NCBI GenBank assembly: GCA_023055425.1
Contig: JALGPY010000006.1
Location: forward strand, 72,696,127 to 72,760,126
DNA length: 64,000 nucleotides
Source: Linanthus parryae
Lineage: Eukaryota > Streptophyta > Magnoliopsida > Ericales > Polemoniaceae
Reading direction: 5' to 3'
In this document: piece after piece, positions 1 through 11,264 of the stretch
Layout: every line of letters begins with the position of its first letter
How positions within the stretch are numbered: position 1 is the stretch's first letter
Made by a program: the position numbers and the translations under genes
Notes under the pieces: model-generated
Told to the model about the DNA's origin: nothing
Seen by the model: only the letters and a program-made list of their open reading frames with translations
The model's database searches: none

Positions 1-1
1 T

Positions 2-1060
2 GGCTTCATCAGAAACGAAGATGAGTCTTGTGTCTACAAGAAGGTTAGTGGGAGCTCTGTAGCTTTTCTGGTCTTGTATGTGGATGACATACTACTCATT
101 GGAAACGACGTTCCCATGCTTCAATCTGTTAAAGATTGGCTCGGGAAGTGTTTCTCAATGAAGGACTTAGGGGAAGCAGCCTATATACTCGGTATAAAGA
201 TCTATAGAGATAGATCTAAGAGGTTTCGAGGCCTAAGTCAAAGTACATATATTGATAAGGTGTTGAAACGGTTCAACATGCAAGATTCCAAGAAGGAATT
301 CTTGCCCATGTCACATGGAATCACTCTTTCGAAGAGTGGTTGTCCTTCCAATGAGATTGAGAAGGAACGCATGAGTAGGATTCCCTATGCCTCAGCCATA
401 GGATCTATCACGTACGCCATGTTATGTACTAGACCAGATATGTCATACGCCCTGAGTATGACAAGCAGATACCAATCCGATCCAGGTGAGAGTCACTGGA
501 TTGCAGTCAAGAACATCCTAAAGTACTTGAGAAGAACTAAGGATGCTTTCTTGATATTTGGCGGTGAGGAAGAGTTGCGTGTAAGGGGTTACACTGATGC
601 AAGCTTCCAAACCGACAGAGATGACTTTAGATCACAGTCGGGATATGTGTTTTGCCTGAATGGAGCAGCGGTGAGCTGGAAGAGTTCCAAGCAAGAGACG
701 GTAGCTGATTCTACAACAGAGGCTGAGTACATTGCTGCAAATGGCGCAGCAAAGGAAGCTATCAGAAAGTTTGTTTCTGAACTTGGTGTGGTCCCTAGCA
801 TTGCGGATCCAGTCGAGTTGTTCTGTGACAACACTGGGGCGATCGCGCAATCAAAGGAACCAAGATCGCACCAGAAGTCCAAGCACATACTCAGGAAGTT
901 TCATCTGATTCGAGATATTATCGATAGAGGAGACGTTCGGATATGCAAGATTCCTACAGATGAAAATCTGTCAGACCCGCTTACAAAGCCGCTCACGCAG
1001 TGGAAGCATGAAGGGCACACTAGGAGTATGGGCATACGATATGCGCCAGATTGGCTCTAG
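2..1060 (+). CDS. Ty1/copia reverse transcriptase-RNase H, 3' part of pol
   Basis: The frame is open from the window edge; the first in-frame Met at 74 is internal to RT, so the true start lies outside. The RT active-site motif YVDDIL is at the beginning of the frame. It is followed by the copia connection region (YASAIGSITYAMLCTRPDM) and an RNase H domain with the usual copia landmarks: YTDASF, SWKSSKQ, STTEAEY, FCDNTGAI and a closing DPLTKPL. The product would copy element RNA into DNA and remove the RNA strand. The frame has no internal stop, unlike most pol fragments in the window, so this insertion is relatively young. A likely polypurine stretch (GTGGGAGAC) and the LTR follow within 15 bp of the stop. 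Confidence 0.93.
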   Translation, partial: GFIRNEDESCVYKKVSGSSVAFLVLYVDDILLIGNDVPMLQSVKDWLGKCFSMKDLGEAAYILGIKIYRDRSKRFRGLSQSTYIDKVLKRFNMQDSKKEFLPMSHGITLSKSGCPSNEIEKERMSRIPYASAIGSITYAMLCTRPDMSYALSMTSRYQSDPGESHWIAVKNILKYLRRTKDAFLIFGGEEELRVRGYTDASFQTDRDDFRSQSGYVFCLNGAAVSWKSSKQETVADSTTEAEYIAANGAAKEAIRKFVSELGVVPSIADPVELFCDNTGAIAQSKEPRSHQKSKHILRKFHLIRDIIDRGDVRICKIPTDENLSDPLTKPLTQWKHEGHTRSMGIRYAPDWL

Positions 1061-1074
1061 TGCAAGTGGGAGAC

Positions 1075-2461
1075 TGTTGGAATAGATGCCCTAGAGGCAA
1101 TCTAGTTTAGTGTGAATTTATTTGTGGCTAGAAATTCATTTATTATATATTGGATATTTAATATAATGAATTCCTTAGATTTACAATTGTGTTGTTCATC
1201 TATAGACTAGTATGGGGTTGGATTGATATGGAGATATCATGATCCAACACATAGGTGTGCATTAGGGAATGTTGCACTGGATTGACCCATCTCCGAGAAG
1301 GCTACATACACGTTATGTTGAGTCACAAGCGCTTCTCGCGGTGCAATGGTATTGTCATCCTTAGACTTGAAGTCACTAGATATTCTAGTTGTGGAATATT
1401 GTAATTTTGGTTGCGTTAAACGCTACACCGTAACTGGGTAGTTATAAAGGCGTGTACTGGATACAATAAGAAGCATGCTTAGAGATCATAGTGGACGTAG
1501 ATAGAATTTGTCCCTCCCACATAACGGGAGCAAATATCCTAGGCCACTCGAGGGATAGTGCTTATAGAATGTCTGGCAAGACTCAAATAAATCAATATGG
1601 GATATTGATGTTATTTGTATGAATAAGGCTATTCCCATGGATCGAGAAAATATGGATTGGATATACGAGTGTGACTTGTATGTCTCGTGTCCAATCCGGA
1701 TATAGAGACAAAGGGATGAGACAATTACTTTTACAAAGGTTGTCAAGATGACTATTCTATTAGTTGGCTAGAATGAATGTTTTGCTAGAAACCGCTCCAT
1801 ATTAGCAAATAGTTGCTACCAACTAGATAGAACCTATGGGGTCACATGCTATATAGAGTTGAACTAGATTTGGGAATTAATTAATTGGATTAATTAATTA
1901 GAAGGATCACTTTGCAAAGCCTTGCAAACTTAGTAGGGACTAATTTGCAAGGAAGGGACTAAACTGAATTCTAGTAGGACTAGAATAAGTCCTTTAGGTA
2001 GTTGGCAAGGAGTTGTTGGACTATATAAAGGACCCTCCTTCCTTCCTTCCCATATAACTTATGCTCATTATTGGAAATAACAAAGAGTGGGAGAGAACAA
2101 AAGGAGAGAGAGCAAGCAACAAGAGGAGCCAACCGCCCCTCTTGCCGCCGCCCATCCCGTCGGCCACAAAGGAGGCCGAGACCCTCTTTTTGGGTATCGT
2201 TTTGCGTGATTCTTCTTCCTCTTCCTCTTACGGGCTAGCACCAAGGACTTGGGAGATTCTAGGATCAACTCTAGGCGTGGATCAACCATAGAGAACGTGA
2301 CACAATTCGCGTTTGAAGTCATCAAAGGAGAACCCTAAGGTGTGTTATTGATTTCTTCCTTTACCATCGTTATGTCTCTTGACTTGTGATCCTTGGAGGG
2401 TTTTGCATGGTTTTATGATTGTTTGTGTTTCCGTTGCGCATCCATGAATCAAAACCCTACA
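1075..2461 (+). repeat. 3' LTR of the copia element at the left edge
   Basis: The LTR starts TGTTGGAATAGATGCC directly after the polypurine tract and ends AAAACCCTACA, so it has the TG...CA ends of an LTR and is about 1.39 kb long. Both ends are confirmed inside the window: a reverse-complement fragment at 44870-45125 begins with the same CCCTACA end and stops in the same start sequence. A TATA box (TATATAAAG, 2022-2030) lies about 430 bp from the 3' end and probably drives element transcription. The open frames at 1486-1746 and 2061-2325 lie in the LTR and are not genes. The 5' LTR is outside the window, so the target duplication cannot be checked. Confidence 0.85.
2022..2030 (+). promoter_or_regulatory. 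TATA box of the copia LTR
   Basis: TATATAAAG sits in the LTR just upstream of a CCTT-rich leader. Its position is as expected for the U3/R promoter of a plant copia element. The assignment rests on sequence and position only. Confidence 0.55.
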
Positions 2462-3720
2462 CATTCTTCTTAGAATTTTATTTCTTTGGGTTTCACTTAG
2501 GATAGATAATGTGTGTGTGTGTGTTTTGTTAATATTTTTTGAGTAGATTCTAATTTAGGATTGAGTCAAGCCTTGTCTAGTTGAGTTTGTGTCTCTTATA
2601 ATTAGTTCTTAATTAGTACATTTCTTATATCACTCTTTTTTCTTTAAGGACGAGCAAAAGACGAGTTGGGGGTGTGTTAACACATCAAAATTGAATGTTC
2701 TAGTAGGTTAATGAACCATTCATAGCTTACTTTTATGTGCAATTTATTTATTTTATCCCATTTTAAAGAATTATTCTAGCTTCTTGTAGTTTTGGTTGTT
2801 TTCAATTATTTTGTAGCTTAAAATTCACAATTGAGCTAAATTGATGATTTAAGGGGGATCTTTGGAGTGCCAAGAGGCGTGAAGAAGGAATTATAAGAAC
2901 TTGATTTGAAAATTTAAAAAGCTAATTTGCAAGACAGGTGAATAAAGATTCCCTAAGTGAATATATTCAATTTCAAGGACTAAAGCACGAGGCAAAAGTT
3001 GAAGTAAAGGGGAAAATAGTGAAGATTTTAACAGAGTTGGGTGCTTAATTAAGATTTCTAAAGTTCCTAAGGGCTCCATTTAAGAGTTACTAACTTCTGG
3101 ATGTCTTATGCACATATTTAGACTCGGTGTCACTTTTGCAGTAATTTAAAAAGAGTTCATGAGATTTTAAAGGCCCCATCAAACTAAGGGAGGGAAACTT
3201 TGCAATTTCTTCAAGCTAATTCATCACCAGCAGCACCATACCCTCTCTCCTTGACAGTTCACAATGAGTCGCGCCATTGAAGCTCCTTCGAAGCTTCAGA
3301 CGACCCTCAAACCGGCTTCAAATCTCAGTAAAACCGATCCAAACCAGCATCAAAATGCTCCCCTACACGTTACCTATCTCCTACAACCCTCAATCTGGCC
3401 CAAGAACAAACCAACGACAAATCCCTAATTGCCAGGTTTATTGAGCATGAAATTGAAATCAACATTGGAGAGGTACTGAGATGATCGAATTGAAGGGTTG
3501 AGATCCATCCTTGGAGGCCAAGGAAGCTTGAATATGAAGTCTACATAAGTTGAATTGAATGATTAAGAGTCTCTGGCTCTAGCAGTTTTCAGTTTCGAGT
3601 TTACTTCACTCCCCCCTCTCCCTACGATTTTGCCTATTATGGGTTTGTTCTTGAGCTCCTGAGATCGATCTTGAGCATATTGAGGGCCTAGAACACAAGA
3701 AAGAGGAAGGGAGGGATTCT
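2462..3720 (+). repeat. Possible Ty3/gypsy 3' end and LTR-like sequence; no gene seen
   Basis: This stretch has no coding frame of note. A short (GT)n run lies near 2510-2524. At 2649-2672 the text GGACGAGCAAAAGACGAG then TTGGGGGTG resembles the polypurine region of plant Tat-type gypsy elements, and it is followed by a possible LTR start (TGTTAACACATC) at about 2673. I could not find the matching LTR end or a primer binding site, so the element boundaries are open. The downstream edge is set by the copia protease remnant that begins near 3721. Confidence 0.3.
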
Positions 3721-6142
3721 GTGTACAACTATCACTTTATGGGTGGAGTTATGAGTTCTTACATCTTTCATGGATCATTGAGTGATAAACCACCTGCTCT
3801 TGAAACATTGGTTATTGACAGTGGAGCTACATATCATATGTGCCATGATCTGGGACTCTTGAAGAATGCTGTTGCAGATTCTGTGATATATGTCTATCTT
3901 CTAAAAAGTAAAAGAGTTAAGGTGTCTCACACTGGCAATGTTTAGTTAACACCTACACTAGAGTTGCACGGAGTGTTGTTTACACCTGATTCTAAATTCA
4001 ATCTTGTTTAATGAAACAACTTGCTAAGTTACAACAATGTGTTTTCATATGTGATGCTGGTAAGTGTTAGATTTTACACAACACCACTAAAGCTTTCTTG
4101 GAGAAGGACACAAGATCAATGGTTTATATTTGTTGCATGCAAATCTTGATAGTTATATAGAAAGCTCTGGAGTCTGTGTTACAGCCACAAATACATATCT
4201 TATTCTCTAGCCAAGTTTGGAATCAAAGACTTGGAATATGAGATATAAAGTTTAATGGTTAGGCAAGAATCTCAACCCTCATGGACAAATAGACAATTCC
4301 CAATGCGAAGTCTGTCCATTAACCATGCAGATAAATGACTACATTTCTGTTCCTCCTGTATCCTCTCCAAAAATTCCACCAAAAATAAGTGCTAGGACCG
4401 TGACGCCACCACACTACTTGAGAGATTATGTTCTTGTAAATCCAAGAAGGGCACCTTCTTTTGTTAACTCCTATTGTGTTGGATTCAACTACATGAGAGT
4501 TACCATTGTACTCTCGTACTCTCATTTTCTTGCTTCTGTGAATAGCCTGTGTGAACGTGAAAGTTCTAAGGAAGCCAACAAGCATCCTCAGTGGATATAA
4601 GCTATGCAGACTTAAATTGAGGCCCTGGAATCAAATCACACATGGAACATTGCTACGTTTCCTCCTGAACAAGATGCTGCTGGGTGCATGTAGGTGTATA
4701 AATTAAAGGTGAGGTCGAATGGAGAAATTCAAAGGTACAAGGCAAGGCTAGTTGATAAAGGTTGCACACAGACAAAAGGATTGATTATACATAGACTTTC
4801 TCTCAATTTTCTTAGCTTCCAACTTTGAAGTGTCTTTTAGCATTAGCAGCAGTCAAAGGGTGGCATTTTCTTCAGTTAGATGTCAACAATGCCTTTCTTC
4901 ATGGAGACCTAGATGAAGAAGTCTACATGGAGCTACCTCCAGGTATGTACACCTTCTTGTTTTTCTTCTTCATCATCTTCTTCTTCTTCTTCTTCTTCTT
5001 CTTCTTCTGCACAAGGGAAATTGGTGTGTCACTTACGGAATTCCCTCTATGGACCCAGACAAGCACCCAAATAATGGTATAGTAAGTTCTCTACTGCACT
5101 CTTGGAGCTTGGTTTCACAAAATGGAAGACTGGTTATACACTTTTTGCTAACCATTCTTCATCTCAAGTCATCTGCATGTTGGTATATGTTTATGGAATT
5201 GTCTTGGGAGTGACTGATCTTGCTCATTCGCATGCTCTTAAGAATATTGAATGCCAAGTTTTGAAGGCCTAGGATTTCTCATTTATTTTCTTAGATTTGA
5301 TATTTCCATAAATGATCATGGCATTACTATATGCAAAATAAAATTTGCAATGAATACACTGCAGGACAATGGCTATGCTTCTTGCAAACCTGCTTCTGTG
5401 CGTATGGATCCTGTTGTGAAGTTATCTGCCAACATTTGAGACACTCTCGTAATGATAGAATAGTTAAGTATAGAAGACTAGTTGGAAAGCTTCATTTCTT
5501 ACGCAATTCCAGGCCAAATATTTGCTATGCAGTTCACAATGTGTTCCAGTTTGTTTCCAAGCCCACTACAACTCATTTGAAGGCAGTTCATCATGTGTTG
5601 AGGTCCATGAGTAATGATCCTGCTCAAGGTCTATTCTTCGCAGCCTCCTCTCCTCTTACAATCATTGCAATCCCAAGTTGACTGGCTGGTTATTTAGATA
5701 TTTGAATATCCATTTCTGGTTTCATGATCTATATTGGGGATTCCTTGGTGTCTTGGGATTCCAGAAATAGACTGTCATCTCCAGAAGTTCCATTGAATCA
5801 GAGTACGGAAGCTTGGCCATTGTTTCTTGTGAAGTGTAGTGGTTCCTATTTTTGCTATTTGATTTTGTGATACCAATCCACAGACCTTCTGTCATCTTTT
5901 GTGATAGCAATTAAGCTCTTCAGCTGTCTGTCAATCCAGTGTTTCATGACAAAACTAAGCACATTGACTTTGATTGTCATTTGATCAGGGACCTGGTACA
6001 TAATGGAGTTTTCACCCTGCAACACGTTCCCACAGCTTATCAGCTTGCAGACATCCTTACAAAGCCTCTCCATCCACCAGTTTTTAGTTTTCTCTTATCT
6101 AAGTTGGGGATGAAACTTATTCACTCTCCAACTCGAGGGGGG
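3721..6142 (+). pseudogene. Decayed Ty1/copia pol (protease to RNase H)
   Basis: Successive frames carry copia landmarks in the right order, broken by stops and frameshifts. A protease active site (VIDSGATYHM) is near 3811-3840. The integrase-RT linker is near 4500-4700. RT begins around 4720 (YKARLV, then [20 protein letters not shown] at about 4877-4936). A degenerate connection region (RLVGKLHFLRNSRPNICYAV) is near 5480, and the RNase H end (KTKHIDFDCHLIRDL, ADILTKPLH) spans 5950-6072. Gag and the zinc-binding part of integrase are not recognisable. A TTC microsatellite interrupts RT just after its first conserved block. The copy cannot be functional; a polypurine tract and LTR remnant follow. 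Confidence 0.85.
4962..5009 (+). repeat. (TTC)n microsatellite inside the copia RT remnant
   Basis: Nearly pure TTC/CTT repeats of about 48 bp follow directly on the coding text for the RT motif [10 protein letters not shown]. Downstream RT sequence resumes after it, so the repeat expanded inside a dead coding region. Confidence 0.9.
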
Positions 6143-6143
6143 A

Positions 6144-6410
6144 TATTGCAGTTCATGATCAAAGGTTATTGTTCATTTGGTATGCAGATTACCAAATGAA
6201 CAGTACCTTGTTTTGCAGCTTGGAGAAGCATTAGGCGCATGATCAAGAGCAGCAGTAGCTGTTGATCATGACGACCGGTGCTAGATTAGATGTTTAAAGG
6301 TTTAGAGGTACGGTGTCGTCCTAGTCAATCTATTTAAACTTAATTAGCTACTCAACAAGCTCTATTAAAGCTACACCGTTGTTTTGCTAAGCGGGAGTGA
6401 ATCAGCTATT
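6144..6410 (+). repeat. LTR remnant of the decayed copia element, with a hairpin
   Basis: A polypurine tract (CGAGGGGGGA, about 6133-6142) is followed by TATTGCAGTTCATGATC, a probable LTR start in which the expected TG has become TA. A perfect 13-bp inverted repeat with a 7-nt loop (TGTTCATTTGGTA / TACCAAATGAACA) lies at 6169-6201. The LTR seems cut on its right by the poly(T) end of the minus-strand LINE. Confidence 0.45.
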
Positions 6411-6432
6411 TTTTTTATAAATCCGATTTTTA

Positions 6433-9400
6433 TTAAGAAGAAGGACAAAACAGGAGATCAACTCTTACAGCAAGCTCCACAATACGAGGAAGCCTATTAC
6501 CAGAAATAAAACCAGAAAAACTAACTGCATAAGCCCATTGGGCTAAGCTATGAGCTACAAAATTTACATTTCTACTGCAGTGCCTAAAACTGCACTTCTT
6601 TCCTTTTAGTATCTTCAAAGCAGCTTCAATCCTGTTTCTCCAAGCTCCTTTTTCTTTCTTTATATCATTGAAACCATTAATCACCCACAAAGAGTCAGAT
6701 TCAAAGATTATGGAATTCCACCCAGCATCTTTTATCACAGCCATTTTAACAGCTTCGTCCACAACTAACATCTCTGCATCTTCTGCATTTTGGCCACTCC
6801 CACTTCTGGTACCACCAAATTAAACATTAACTTTTTCATTCCTGCACACAAACGCAGCAGATTCCAGATTGTTCTTGTAACTGGCATCACAATTGAGATT
6901 TATCTCTCCTTGTTAAGGGGGGGAGTCCATCCTCTGACTTGGTGTTCTTGACTTCAGTCTGTGCTTCACTTATATCAATTCTGCAGTTTCTATGCTCTTT
7001 CCAAAGAGCCCAGATTTCATCAATAACATCATGTGTTTTAAAACATTTCCCTTCAAAGATCAAAACATTTATGTGCTTCCATATTCTCTCAAGGATGATT
7101 CCAAACTTAGAAGCAACATCATTTGCACCTCTTGCCAATTCAGCTCCAACACATAAGCAATCATGTTCTGAATATTTAGCTCCATTAGGCAATCCACTCT
7201 AATACCCAAAATTGTAAACCAAATAGGTCTAACAGCAGGGCAATTGAAAAAAATGTGCTTGCTATCAGCACTTCCTTTATTACACAATCTGCACTTAAAG
7301 AACTCTATCTCTTCATGATTCTGAAAATTTTCAAAGATGGGAAGGCACTTTGCAGCTGTCCTCCAGATCGTAACTTTGTGTCTGTTGTGGATTTTTTTCT
7401 TCCACAATTTTCCACAATTGAAATCCTCCTCTCTATTTCCAACATTTCCCATAATCTGCCATTTGTAGAAGCTTTTTGCAGTGACTTGTCCACTCTTGTC
7501 CAGATTCCAAATCCATTTATCCTGCACTTCACTTAATGGAATTTGAAGTTTCTGGATTTCTTCATTTTCTTGAGGATCCATCCACAACTGCAGTTTTTGT
7601 ATATTCCAAGCTCTTGCCTCTTCAACAAATAACTCATTCACCCTTTTTAAAGCATTGGTGAAGTCTAAAGGGGGGTAGGGTTTTGCATTATCAAGGCTTG
7701 GAACCCAAGGGTATTGCCAAATATCCACACTTTTTCCATCACCAATTATCTTTTAAACATTTTGACAAATCAAATCTCTGACACTTAAAATTCCTTTCCA
7801 AAAATAAGAGTCAGAGTTGCTTTTGTCAATTCTTTGAAACTCAATTCTATGACAATATTTTGCTAACAGCAGCTTCACCCATAAGCAGTCCTTCTTTGTC
7901 CACATATCGCAGGCTAATTTACCCAGCAGGGCTTTATTTTGAATCTCTGTCCTTTTCAAACCTAGACCTCCAAACTTCTTAGGTTGACAAAGAAACTCCC
8001 AGCTTTTGAGATGTCTTTTTCTGTGATCTTCAGTACTCCCCCACCAGAAATTTGCTTTTGGGGAGTCAATCTTCTTTGAGAGATTTTTGGGAAGTAGGAA
8101 AACTGCCATGTGATGAGAGGGAATAGCACTCATGACACTGTTTATCATGATTAATCTGCCAGCATAAGGAAGGAGCTTTGATTGCCATCCTGAAAGTTTG
8201 ACATCAAGCTTTTCCAGAACCTGTTTAAAATCTGCCTTCTTTGATTTTGTCATAAACATTGGGAGACCCAAATAAATTGCTCTCTTACTCCCCTTCTTGA
8301 GTTGTAGTATGTCTCTAATAGCCTTTGGCATCTCTTTATCAGTATTGGGACTGAAGAACACTGAGGATTTGTCTTTATTTACTCTTTGGCCTGAAGTTTC
8401 TTCATATAATTGAAGACATAAATTCAAATTTTCAGCTTCCTTTTCATTTGCTCTCCCCATAAGGACAAGGTCATCTGCAAAAAGTAAGTGATCAATGCTT
8501 GACAATTCTTTGCCAATTTTATCCCATTTATGAGCCCATATTTCTCAGCAAACTGTAGGATCCTTGAGAGCACTTCAGCACACATGATGAAGATTGTTGG
8601 TGAGAGTGGGTCACCTAGTCCAATGCCACAGTAGTTGCTAAAAAATCCTTGAGGAGAACCATTAATCAAGACATACATTTTAACTGATGAAATACATTCT
8701 TTTATCCACTTTACCATGGTGTTAGGAAACCCCATCCACTTCATCACATTTAGAATGAATACAAACTCCATCTTGTCAAAAGCCTTCTCCATATCTATCT
8801 TTAGAGTCATGAGACCACCTTTCCCTTTCTTCTTATTCAACGAGTGTATAAATTCATACATAATTATAATATTTTCCTGAATAGTACTACCAGCAGTGAA
8901 GGCAGTTTGCTTGGGGTTTATAAACTCTCCAATAGCATATTTCAACTTTTTTGCTAAGATTTTTGCAATAACTTTATAAATAGTATTGCATAGACTGATA
9001 GTTCTGAAATGTTGTACCTTCTTGGGATCCTTTGTCTTTGGAATTAGAGCAATGAAGGTAGAGTTAATCCCTTTCTTAAGCTTCCCACTTGTGAAGAAAT
9101 CTTGCACCACTCCACATAAGTCATCACCCAATATCCCAGTAGTGTTTGTAGAATAATACTGGCATACCATCAGGACCAGGAGATTTAAAACTCCCCATTT
9201 GAAAAAGGGTATTCCTAACCTCTTATTTTGTTGGAATTTGGCAAAACATCTTAGTTGTACTTTCTGCAATTTTTTGTGGATATAGCTCTTCAAGCCACTG
9301 ATTTTCAGGAGGATAGGAAGAGGAGAAGAGATTTGTAAAGTAGTTGCAGAATTCATCTCCAATTTCTTTACTTCCTTCAGCTATAGTCCCATCTTCTCTT

Positions 9401-10529
9401 TGAATTCTAGAAATGAAATTTCTTTGTCCTCTAATAGTTGATGAAAGGTGGAAAAAAGTGGTATTTGCCTCCCCTTCTTTGATCCAACTGATTCTAGATT
9501 TTTGTCTCCAACAAAGCTCTTGTCTTTTATGAAGTTCTGTTAAGAGTCTTTTGATCCTGTTCTCCTCTTCAATTGTGCTCAAGCGGTTTTGTTCTTGGAG
9601 ATCATTTAATTCAGTGGTAGCCTTGTCAATGTTGTATTGGATGTGACCAAACTCTTCTTTATTCCACTTTTCCAATTCTGTCTTTGTATTCTTCATTTTC
9701 CAGGTCCAATGTGCTCCAGGTCTGCCTCCTTGCCTAGCTAGCCAAGCATTTCCCACCACTGTCTTGCACCTTCTATCCCTTATCCACATAGCCTCAAACC
9801 TGAAAGGCTTCTTTCCCATTGCTTGTGCAGGTTTTGTGTTCAAGATTAACATATGATTATCAGAGTAGCAGGAGGTTAAGTATGTGATGCTGGCTTTTGG
9901 GAATAATAGCATCCATTGATCATTGCAGAAGCACCTGTCCAGTCTTTGTTTAATAAACCTCTCTCTATGCCAGCCATTGGACTAAGTGTATTTTGCTCCC
10001 CTGAATCCTGTGTCAATCCAACCCCCATTGTGAATAGCTTCTGCTAGCCGTCCAACAGAAGACTGTGCCACAGCCCTACCTCCAAGCTTGTCCTCTTGAT
10101 GAATGACCTCATTAAAGTCACCAATGAAGATACATGGTAGAGCACTTGTATTATGTATAGAAAGCAGTTCTTTCCACAAATCATCTCTATCTTTTTTCAC
10201 ACAAGGTGCATAAATAGCATTTAGAAGCCAATTTTCCTCATTTTCTTTTCCATACATCAAAACAGAAATTAAGTTTCTGTGTTTTAACACCACCTCACAA
10301 TGTATGGTGTCATTCCAACAGAAACAGTGCCCACCACTTTTCCCAGTAGGCAACACTACTTCATGATTTTTGTAGCCATTAGCAGTAATAAACTTCAAAA
10401 AAGAGCTGGATTTTACCTTAGTTTCTGACAGAAAAAACCAGCTGATATCTTTCTGCCTTATTCGACACTTACATGACGAATTACCGGGGTCTGTCCCAAC
10501 CCACGACAATTCCATACGAGGACATTCAT
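6433..10529 (-). pseudogene. LINE ORF2: endonuclease-RT-zinc finger-RNase H, frameshifted
   Basis: ORF2 starts at 10529 with MNVLVWNCRGLGQTP, the conserved first block of the L1 endonuclease. It then shifts frame; the endonuclease continues at 9982-10495 (FFLSETK, CIFIGDFNEV). A linker with the conserved WIKEGEANTTFFH follows (9223-9912). RT is split across two frames: ISLCNTIYKVIAKILAKKL and the catalytic LKIDMEKAFDK lie in 8424-9362, and the FADDLVLMG active site lies in 7753-8505. A zf-RVT finger (KCRLCNKG...HIFFNCP) lies in 7069-7728. A plant-type RNase H with FESDS and NVNFVAHSLAQWA lies at 6433-6771. At least four frame breaks make it inactive. Confidence 0.9.
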
Positions 10530-11068
10530 TTAACAATTGGGGGCATGGACAGGCCCGCCTCCTCAGCCATCGATTTGTCTTCTTTGCCATTTCCATTCTT
10601 TGCCCTGTTCTTACTTCCTTCTGCACTTCGGAATATACCATCCTCGCCGCGGTAGATCATCTTCCGTGCTGGGAGTAACTTGCATCTGCTATGGATTTCA
10701 TCAGATTCTTTCACTGTGTAAGGGACTTCGATGATTTCCATTTCCGTTTCTTCAATATCATAAATGCCTTTTTCCTTTGACCATACTCGTTTCTTTTTCA
10801 TGCGTGGCTCTCCTCCTCCCACCCTTTTAAATTCTCTCTTTAGCTGCACTTTTGTTATGAAATCTTCTGCCACCAATTTATTTACTACCATCCTTCTTGT
10901 ATCTTCCTTGAAGGCTTCCATAACCAGATCGGTTGTGGTTTGTTGAAGTTTTCTGGTTATCTCTTTTTCTTTTTTGTTTTCTTCATCTCCATAGTCTTCG
11001 TCTTCTTCAATTTCATGTAGGCTCATGGGTCTTACCTGGCATGTACCGATTGGTTGTTTCATAACCAT
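10526..11068 (-). CDS. LINE ORF1, C-terminal part (180 aa)
   Basis: The frame encodes a highly charged protein. An acidic N-terminal part (EIEEDEDYGDEENKKEKEI) is followed by basic stretches (KKKRVWSKEKG). I see no complete RNA-recognition or CCHC zinc-knuckle motif, so the N-terminal RNA-binding half is probably absent or decayed. It is assigned to ORF1 by position, directly upstream of ORF2. Its stop codon overlaps the ORF2 start in an ATGA arrangement (10529-10526). In plant L1 elements ORF1 binds element RNA; that role is inferred from the family and not shown by a domain here. Confidence 0.55.
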   Translation of the reverse strand: MVMKQPIGTCQVRPMSLHEIEEDEDYGDEENKKEKEITRKLQQTTTDLVMEAFKEDTRRMVVNKLVAEDFITKVQLKREFKRVGGGEPRMKKKRVWSKEKGIYDIEETEMEIIEVPYTVKESDEIHSRCKLLPARKMIYRGEDGIFRSAEGSKNRAKNGNGKEDKSMAEEAGLSMPPIVK

Positions 11069-11264
11069 ATTATTTCATTTCCATTGTAATTGATTGTCAT
11101 TTACTCTGCATTTGCAAGAGGTGTAAATTGGTAACTTCTTCATTCAAAATTCTTATTTCCCTTTCTCTTCTTCCTTAGCTACAGTCTCTCAATAACTTGT
11201 TTTTAAGAATGCATCTCCCATCTCCAGATTTTGGTGTCTCTTTCCTAAGTTGTTTTTCTACTTG

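Larger units (their letters stand above)
6411..11262 (-). mobile_element. L1-like LINE (non-LTR retrotransposon), nearly full length
   Basis: On the minus strand the order is ORF1 end, apurinic-type endonuclease, RT, zf-RVT zinc finger and RNase H, as in plant L1 elements. The 3' end is the T-rich stretch at 6411-6430 (poly(A) on the minus strand). The 5' limit is set by comparison: sequence to the right of about 11265 aligns with a second dioxygenase intron copy near 58405-58560 that has no LINE, so the LINE must end before that point. It probably inserted into intron 2 of the left dioxygenase copy. The 5' part of ORF1 is missing, as is common after incomplete reverse transcription. I did not find a clear target duplication. 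Confidence 0.85.

Noticed and set aside
2061..2325. Overlapping 76-aa and 85-aa frames on opposite strands
   Set aside because: Both lie within the copia LTR leader and have no family resemblance.
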